In this document: piece after piece, positions 41,565-45,568 of the stretch
Position numbering within the stretch: position 1 is the first letter of the stretch
Layout of the letters: every line of letters starts with the position of its first letter
Virus record (IMG/VR): IMGVR_UViG_3300009008_000074
Coordinates: 1-45,568 of that record
DNA from: a virus
DNA length: 45,568 nucleotides
Strand: one strand, 5' to 3'
Notes under the pieces: model-generated
What the model was told of the DNA's origin: nothing
Databases searched by the model: none
Seen by the model: only the letters and a program-made list of their open reading frames with translations
Made by a program: the position numbers and the translations under genes

Positions 41565-42548
41565 TTGCCACAAAATCTAGACCTGACGCCTGTGACTCTT
41601 CCAATGCCATTACGATTTGGGGAGACTCCACAAACAGAATTCGTTAACGATCTTGACGCACTTAAAGTTGAGCTTGTTGATCATCCAACCGCAGAACAAA
41701 TTAGAAACGTTGCATATCGATATGTTAAAGCAACCTGGGCAGATTCACCTGAGGAAACAAACCCCTTGAATGCCACCCAGCGCGAGCTAAGTGAGACGCT
41801 TGAAGAAGTTCTCCAGTTTCGTGCTCTTCCCGCCGGAATGGAGGCTATGAGCTTCACATTCCTCGTCTCAGGTATTGATCTCCAGACTGTAACACATTTG
41901 ATTCGTCATCGTGCAGGAACCTATGCAGCACAATGCACGGGCGACCGCTGGCAGTCACATTCTCGGGTTTTGGTACCGGCTGCTGTACAAAACACCCCAG
42001 AGCTTTATGAGCGCTGGCAGAAGAATGTTCAAGAAAGCAAGCAGCTATATGCTGATATGATTGACACACGAAAGATTTCAATTATGGATGCACGTACAAT
42101 CTTGCCCCGCGCCGTTGAGACCTTCTATTACGCCAGGTTCAATCTAAAAGATCTAATGGGCTTCATTCGTCAGCGGTGTGATAAGCAGATCCAGCCGGCT
42201 GCCGACAATATTATGGCAGCACAAATGGCCTTGGCAGTATGTAGGGTAATTCCTGAGGCAGCTATGTCTATCGGAACGCGTACTCTTACAGGCCCGGCAA
42301 TGCATTATGTTCGAAACATGAGATCAGGAACCGGAACTAATCTTTATTGGCCTGATGCAGACACTGATGCCAAGATCGAATATCATCCTGAGGATACGAT
42401 CTATCAGGCAGAACGTGACAACGTTAATGGAACTAATCCTCCGGCAAATGAGACAGGTGAGAATAGCAAGTTCCGTCAGCATTGGAATGGATTACTATCA
42501 CAGATTCGTGATATTGAGACTGAGTACAAGGATAAGATGGGGCGATAA
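41565..42548 (+). CDS. Divergent ThyX-family protein
   Basis: A 327-residue ThyX paralogue. The fold landmarks are present: LQTVTHLIRHRAGTY (RHR at 114-116), MDARTILPRAVETFYYARFNLKDLMGFIRQR, and a long C-terminal extension. The signature after RHR is eroded: Ser, Asn and Glu of RHRxxSxNE are replaced by Thr119, Ala121 and Ala122, followed by CTGDRW. It may bind flavin and a nucleotide but catalyse a different reaction, or act as a non-methylating partner. TTG 41565 is the start, with AAGGAGG 5 bases upstream. Confidence 0.75.
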   Translation: MPQNLDLTPVTLPMPLRFGETPQTEFVNDLDALKVELVDHPTAEQIRNVAYRYVKATWADSPEETNPLNATQRELSETLEEVLQFRALPAGMEAMSFTFLVSGIDLQTVTHLIRHRAGTYAAQCTGDRWQSHSRVLVPAAVQNTPELYERWQKNVQESKQLYADMIDTRKISIMDARTILPRAVETFYYARFNLKDLMGFIRQRCDKQIQPAADNIMAAQMALAVCRVIPEAAMSIGTRTLTGPAMHYVRNMRSGTGTNLYWPDADTDAKIEYHPEDTIYQAERDNVNGTNPPANETGENSKFRQHWNGLLSQIRDIETEYKDKMGR

Positions 42549-42820
42549 TGCCGTTCGCCAATAAAGATACACATCGAAGGCGAAAGCTAATATTTGATCT
42601 AATCGATGAGGGTTTGTCTACGGGTGAGGTAAATGATAAGCTCAAAGATCAGAACCATCATCCTTTAGACAAAAGTGAAGAAAGTGTCTGGTTCCAGTTT
42701 TTGCATCCGGTATCAAAGAGAGATGAGATAATCTATAGAGGCGTGGTTGCTGATGGGAAAGATCTTGCCTGGGTAGGAAGAACGCTTAAGCATAGACATA
42801 ATAAGCAAACAATATCATGA
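42548..42820 (+). CDS. Small protein, unknown
   Basis: A 90-residue basic protein whose ATG overlaps the ThyX-like stop (TAATG). It begins with a charged helix (THRRRKLIFDLIDEGLSTGEVNDKL) that could be helix-turn-helix-like, followed by a Trp/Phe-containing segment. It overlaps the Smr gene by 4 bases. No family is recognised. Confidence 0.6.
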   Translation: MPFANKDTHRRRKLIFDLIDEGLSTGEVNDKLKDQNHHPLDKSEESVWFQFLHPVSKRDEIIYRGVVADGKDLAWVGRTLKHRHNKQTIS

Positions 42821-43035
42821 GTCTTGACGAAATTGATCTTCATGGTTTGAGTCATGATTACGCAAAAAAGGTTCTTATGAGTTGGGCAAAGAAACATCAT
42901 GTCCCATTTCGAGTCATTACAGGAAATAGTAATACGATGGAAAAAATTGTTCGAGAAGCATTTGATAACAAAAAATACAGATGTGAATATGAGAGTTACC
43001 ATAATTTAGGAGCATTAATTGTCACAAAACGATAA
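42817..43035 (+). CDS. Smr-domain protein
   Basis: A 72-residue stand-alone Smr (small MutS-related) domain. DLHGLSHDYAKKVLMSWAKKH carries the conserved DLHG motif, and FRVITGNSNTMEKIVREAF takes the place of the 'ITGKG...LR..V' motif. The end (GALIVTKR) fits the final strand. Smr domains bind or nick DNA or RNA. The usual Gly-Lys-Gly is Gly-Asn-Ser, so activity is uncertain. No ribosome site is evident; translation is probably coupled to the gene before. Confidence 0.75.
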   Translation: MSLDEIDLHGLSHDYAKKVLMSWAKKHHVPFRVITGNSNTMEKIVREAFDNKKYRCEYESYHNLGALIVTKR

Positions 43036-43246
43036 TGATGACTACGATGAAGAAGAGATAGTCGAGGAGATAATCTTTGATATATCTGCAGACGATGAAG
43101 AAGCGGCAGGAAAGATGATTATCTTGTCACTCTTTAAATCAATTCAAGATGAACAACGAAGAAGCCAGTTTTATTTTACACTTATACCCTTAGCATTTTC
43201 CTTCGGGTTGTTGCTGGGTTATTATATTTCATTCACGAATCTTTGA
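43019..43246 (+). CDS. Acidic protein with C-terminal membrane anchor
   Basis: A 75-residue protein starting at TTG 43019, inside the Smr gene end, with AGGAG 6 bases upstream. The first 30 residues are highly acidic (NDNDDYDEEEIVEEI). A C-terminal hydrophobic span (FYFTLIPLAFSFGLLLGYYIS) should anchor it in the inner membrane with the acidic part in the cytoplasm. Function unknown; a membrane tether or an inhibitor of a host protein is possible. Confidence 0.65.
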   Translation: MSQNDNDDYDEEEIVEEIIFDISADDEEAAGKMIILSLFKSIQDEQRRSQFYFTLIPLAFSFGLLLGYYISFTNL

Positions 43247-43262
43247 AAGGATCAATACAAAA

Positions 43263-43700
43263 ATGAAGGTTTATATCGCATCACCGTTTTTCAACCCAAA
43301 GCAAGTTGAGCAAGTCGAGTTTATGAAGACTGCATTGTCTGAGACCGGCCATGAGTATTTTAGCCCCAAGGACTTTTTTGTCCTCAAGCCTAATGCAACG
43401 CAAGAAGATCGAACACGAATCTTTGATGTCAATTGCGAGAAGATCCAGTGGGCTGACTTTGTTCTTTGCAATACTGAGGCAAAAGATCTGGGAACGATTT
43501 GGGAAGCCGGATACGCATACGGAATCGATAAACCAGTAGCATTCTTTGCTGAGGGTTTGCCAGAGGGTAAATTTAACGTAATGCTTAGTGAGGGCGGAAT
43601 GTCAGTCAACACGACCCGCGAAGGTCTTACTGAGTACTTACAAAAATGCACTGACACAAATGAGCTTGTCTTCGAGCAGTATTCAGGCAATACTCAATAG
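43263..43700 (+). CDS. Nucleoside 2-deoxyribosyltransferase-like protein
   Basis: A 145-residue protein of the NDT family, which swaps or removes the base of deoxynucleosides or deoxynucleotides. The N-terminal YIASPFF strand, the WADFVLCN region with Asp65, and the catalytic-Glu motif DLGTIWEAGYAYGIDKP (Glu81) are clear. Together with the nucleotidase fusion it suggests salvage or destruction of host-type nucleotides, or supply of unusual bases. AAAGGATC gives a ribosome site. Confidence 0.82.
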   Translation: MKVYIASPFFNPKQVEQVEFMKTALSETGHEYFSPKDFFVLKPNATQEDRTRIFDVNCEKIQWADFVLCNTEAKDLGTIWEAGYAYGIDKPVAFFAEGLPEGKFNVMLSEGGMSVNTTREGLTEYLQKCTDTNELVFEQYSGNTQ

Positions 43701-43702
43701 AG

Positions 43703-43834
43703 ATGAGAAAAATCATTTTATTCTTTGCAATGTCTTTGTTGATATCGTGTGTTCACAAACAACACCCAGCTGATACGTTCTGGGCCAAGACACTTGATTG
43801 CGACCCAAACGAGGCAGCATGTGAAGAATTCTAG
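43703..43834 (+). CDS. Small lipoprotein
   Basis: A 43-residue protein, MRKIILFFAMSLLISC at the N-terminus, with lipobox LISC and Cys16 as the predicted lipid-modified residue. The mature part is only 28 residues, with two more cysteines. It starts 3 bases after the previous stop. It may be an outer spanin-like or envelope-modifying lipoprotein; the former would normally be paired with an inner-membrane partner, which is not clear here. Confidence 0.6.
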   Translation: MRKIILFFAMSLLISCVHKQHPADTFWAKTLDCDPNEAACEEF

Positions 43835-43856
43835 CTTTAACTTAAAGGAGAAAACA

Positions 43857-44387
43857 ATGATTAAAGCACTATCAATCGCTGCAGTACTTCTATTGACTGC
43901 AAATACTGCACAAGCAGATGAACAACGAATCGGTTTTGTAGCAGGCTCAACTTATGGTGTAGGTCTAGCTTACTCTAAACAATACGAAAGCGGGCATGGC
44001 TGGCAAATCTCAGCATTACCAATTGTTGAAGACAACCTAGACTCAACAATCTTTTTGGGAGCTACTAAGTTTAAGACACTTAATTCCTCAAGCTGGGGAA
44101 GAGCATATTGGTCACTAGGAATCGCAACCCTATATCGCAGAGATACTGGGCTTTCATTCGAAGAAGTATGCGACGATAACGGATGTGAAGAAACAGAAGT
44201 CCAGGGCGAAAAAGAAGAATTTCTTTTGATGTCGTTTGGTCCAGGTGTTGGCCTCGAACGAAGATGGAAGCAGTTTGCAATATCTCTTGAGCTTCCACTT
44301 GCAATTCAGGTAGGTAGATCTAACAACCAGTTCGGTTTTGCTGGCATGAGACCAATCCCTAATTTCTCACTAATGTATTTCTGGTAG
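43857..44387 (+). CDS. Secreted outer-membrane beta-barrel-like protein
   Basis: A 176-residue protein from ATG 43857, chosen because AAAGGAG lies 6 bases upstream and a clean signal peptide follows (MIKALSIAAVLLLTANTAQA, cleaved before DEQ). The mature part alternates polar and hydrophobic residues as in beta-barrels (IGFVAGSTYGVGLAYSKQYESG, WSLGIATLYRR), with an acidic Cys-containing loop. It ends in an aromatic-rich YFW, the C-terminal signature used by the BAM machine. It may alter the host surface, for example to block superinfection. It is the second envelope gene in a row. Confidence 0.65.
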   Translation: MIKALSIAAVLLLTANTAQADEQRIGFVAGSTYGVGLAYSKQYESGHGWQISALPIVEDNLDSTIFLGATKFKTLNSSSWGRAYWSLGIATLYRRDTGLSFEEVCDDNGCEETEVQGEKEEFLLMSFGPGVGLERRWKQFAISLELPLAIQVGRSNNQFGFAGMRPIPNFSLMYFW

Positions 44388-44393
44388 ACAATA

Positions 44394-45362
44394 ATGAGAA
44401 TTGCAATTACAGGCGAAGCTGGGTTTATCGGTAGAAACTTACCTGTCTCCATTGAAGGTTTGGGGCATACATTTGTTCCACTTTTAAATCACGAGAAAAT
44501 GGTTTGTCTTTCAACCGGTGAACCTTGCGTTCATCAAAATGATTCCGATCTTTGGGCAGAGGTCTTTGAAGAAGAAGATATCGATGTTGTCATTCATAAC
44601 GCTGCTGTAGTCGGAACAGATGTAGTTGCGCTCAGCCCAAACGAAGCATCGCTTACAAACGTTTCTGGAACTCATGTGATTTGTCAGGCTGCAAAGAAAG
44701 CAGATGTTGCTGTATCATATATGGGCACAACGGTAATCTATGACACTGGTGCATATCAACATCAGCTTATACACGAGAACTCTGAGAGAATGCCAACCAC
44801 GCTGTATGGCGCCCAAAAACTAGCATCAGAATATATTGTCATGTCTTCGAAGATTAAGTTTAATGTCATCCGCCCGCTTTTTGCTTACGGCGGAGTTGGT
44901 GATATGAACTCACTGATATCAAAGACTCTGTATGCTGTCAAAGCGGGAAGGGAAAATATTGATATGTTCCTCGACCCAAAGAAGATTAAAGACTACATGC
45001 ACGTAACAGATTATTGTGATGCAGTAGCTTTATCAATCCATAGAGGTATGTGGGGGACTGACTACAACGTTTCCGCCGAGAATCCATATAATACGTGGGA
45101 GATTGCTAAGATGATATCAGATACAGCAGGAAAAGATCTGGAAAATATCATTAACTGGCATCCCGAAACAGATTATCTGGGAAATCATAGACTTACGTCA
45201 GACAAGTTCAGAAATGAAACAAGTTGGAAACCTAAATTCGATCTTAAGGCAGGTATCGAATTATCGTGGGAGTCAATAAGCAAAGATGAGTCTGGGTATG
45301 ACCCGCTGATTTATCTAGACGAAGCGTCTGAAAGAGGATTAGATCTCACACAGTTTTATTAG
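44394..45362 (+). CDS. NAD-dependent sugar epimerase/dehydratase
   Basis: A 322-residue extended short-chain dehydrogenase. The Rossmann motif TGEAGFIG (6-13), the DVVIHNAAVVG region (64-74), the catalytic Y138-x3-K142 (YGAQK) and the DYMHVTDYCDAV segment are typical of nucleotide-sugar epimerases and reductases. It probably acts on a sugar nucleotide, such as for modifying cell-surface polysaccharide, or DNA glycosylation; the substrate cannot be told. It follows the envelope genes by 6 bases. Confidence 0.82.
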   Translation: MRIAITGEAGFIGRNLPVSIEGLGHTFVPLLNHEKMVCLSTGEPCVHQNDSDLWAEVFEEEDIDVVIHNAAVVGTDVVALSPNEASLTNVSGTHVICQAAKKADVAVSYMGTTVIYDTGAYQHQLIHENSERMPTTLYGAQKLASEYIVMSSKIKFNVIRPLFAYGGVGDMNSLISKTLYAVKAGRENIDMFLDPKKIKDYMHVTDYCDAVALSIHRGMWGTDYNVSAENPYNTWEIAKMISDTAGKDLENIINWHPETDYLGNHRLTSDKFRNETSWKPKFDLKAGIELSWESISKDESGYDPLIYLDEASERGLDLTQFY

Positions 45363-45366
45363 CATT

Positions 45367-45395
45367 GTGTAAATTTAGCATTACTACGTTATAAT
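45367..45395 (+). promoter_or_regulatory. Candidate promoter before the interrupted helicase gene
   Basis: GTGTAA (45367-45372) is 17 bases before TATAAT (45390-45395), in a 54-base gap. It matches the GTGTAA/G-TATAAT pairs at 18215 and 29623. Confidence 0.45.
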
Positions 45396-45416
45396 ATTTG
45401 TGTTAGGGGATTATCT

Positions 45417-45491
45417 TTGTCTTTAAAAAATGCGTTTCCTTTTGATGAGCCTCGACAATCACAAATTGATGCCATTGCATTTGCAGTTTAA
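45417..45491 (+). CDS. First exon of an interrupted DinG/XPD-like helicase gene (partial)
   Basis: TTG 45417, 6 bases after AGGGGA, opens a frame of 24 codons ending at TAA 45489-45491. The peptide includes FPFDEPRQSQIDAIAFAV, which looks like the extreme N-terminus and Q-motif of XPD/DinG-type superfamily 2 helicases, normally followed by a Walker A GTGxGKS. All three frames hit stops by about 45500, so the reading frame is cut. The most likely cause is an intron beginning here; a pseudogene is possible. Confidence 0.55.
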   Translation: MSLKNAFPFDEPRQSQIDAIAFAV

Positions 45492-45568
45492 TTTCTAGAT
45501 AGATTCTGCACTTAATAATACTTGCGTATAGAAGCCAGAACAGGGGATAGTCGTGGGAAGACCAAAGT
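45489..45568 (+). mobile_element. Possible 5' end of a group I intron (runs off the window)
   Basis: The helicase frame is interrupted by TAATTTC..., and T4 group I introns also begin TAAT with an in-frame stop. TGCAG at 45482-45486 can pair with CTGCA at 45506-45510 as a P1-like stem. GTGGGAAGACCAAAG (45553-45567) resembles the conserved P element of group I introns. The usual splice-site U-G pair is not evident, and the rest of the intron is outside the window. Confidence 0.4.

Noticed and set aside
43703-43834. The small lipoprotein as a definite outer spanin
   Set aside because: It has a lipobox and small size, but no inner-membrane spanin partner overlaps or adjoins it and the mature part is not Pro-rich.
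45363-45568. A tRNA gene at the right edge
   Set aside because: No T-loop (GTTCRAATC) or acceptor pairing was found; the group I-like features fit better.

Overview
The window is part of the genome of a large, lytic, contractile-tailed phage (T4-like myovirus grade) of a Gram-negative host. This rests on two tail sheath genes, a gp19-type tube, gp15/gp26/gp53/hub-like baseplate genes, and a T4-like replication set (SSB, RecA/UvsX, DnaB-type helicase, 5'-3' exonuclease, two-subunit type II topoisomerase). The Gram-negative host is inferred from two lipoprotein signals and an outer-membrane-like beta-barrel protein. The DNA is AT-rich, and every convincing gene lies on the + strand, packed with short overlaps. 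No tRNA, rRNA, CRISPR or integrase was seen. The nearest relatives are probably marine phages, but no host can be named. Layout: (1) 1-18.2 kb is the tail morphogenesis block: a gp15-like terminator, two tandem giant sheath proteins, the tail tube, a gp26-type chaperone with a probable +1 frameshift extension, a tape measure, and large baseplate proteins. (2) 18.2-33.4 kb is DNA replication and nucleotide synthesis: a miniature family A polymerase, a degenerate HD protein, SSB, a fractured recA, dUTPase, a flap-type exonuclease, replicative helicase, B12-dependent ribonucleotide reductase, and both topoisomerase subunits with an M23 peptidase gene between them. (3) 33.4-36.7 kb holds a ClpP-like protease, a lipoprotein transglycosylase, ThyX, a DUF3310 protein, thioredoxin and an all-alpha NTP pyrophosphatase. 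(4) 36.7-39.8 kb holds two tail fibre-like proteins that share an N-terminal segment. (5) 39.9-45.4 kb is accessory metabolism: a pyrophosphatase-nucleotidase fusion, a HAD phosphatase, a divergent second ThyX, an Smr protein, a deoxyribosyltransferase, a small lipoprotein, an outer-membrane-like protein and a sugar epimerase. (6) At the right edge a helicase gene begins and stops after 24 codons, probably at a group I intron. The central finding is the recA locus (21629-24303). RecA is encoded by two genes. The first ends in a very short 20-residue N-intein, and the second begins with a 122-residue C-intein ending His-Asn before Thr. Between them lies a free-standing gene for a Vsr-like (EDxHD) homing endonuclease. 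The split falls in the conserved DNA-binding loop L2 of RecA, so active recombinase should need protein trans-splicing. A 9-bp hairpin covers both the stop codon of the first half and part of the endonuclease ribosome binding site. Two promoter-like classes are visible. ATATTTA-type motifs precede mainly virion genes. TATAAT-type -10 boxes precede mainly replication and metabolic genes, and two of these sit so close to the ATG that leaderless mRNAs are predicted. All family assignments come from reading motifs by eye; no database search was run.
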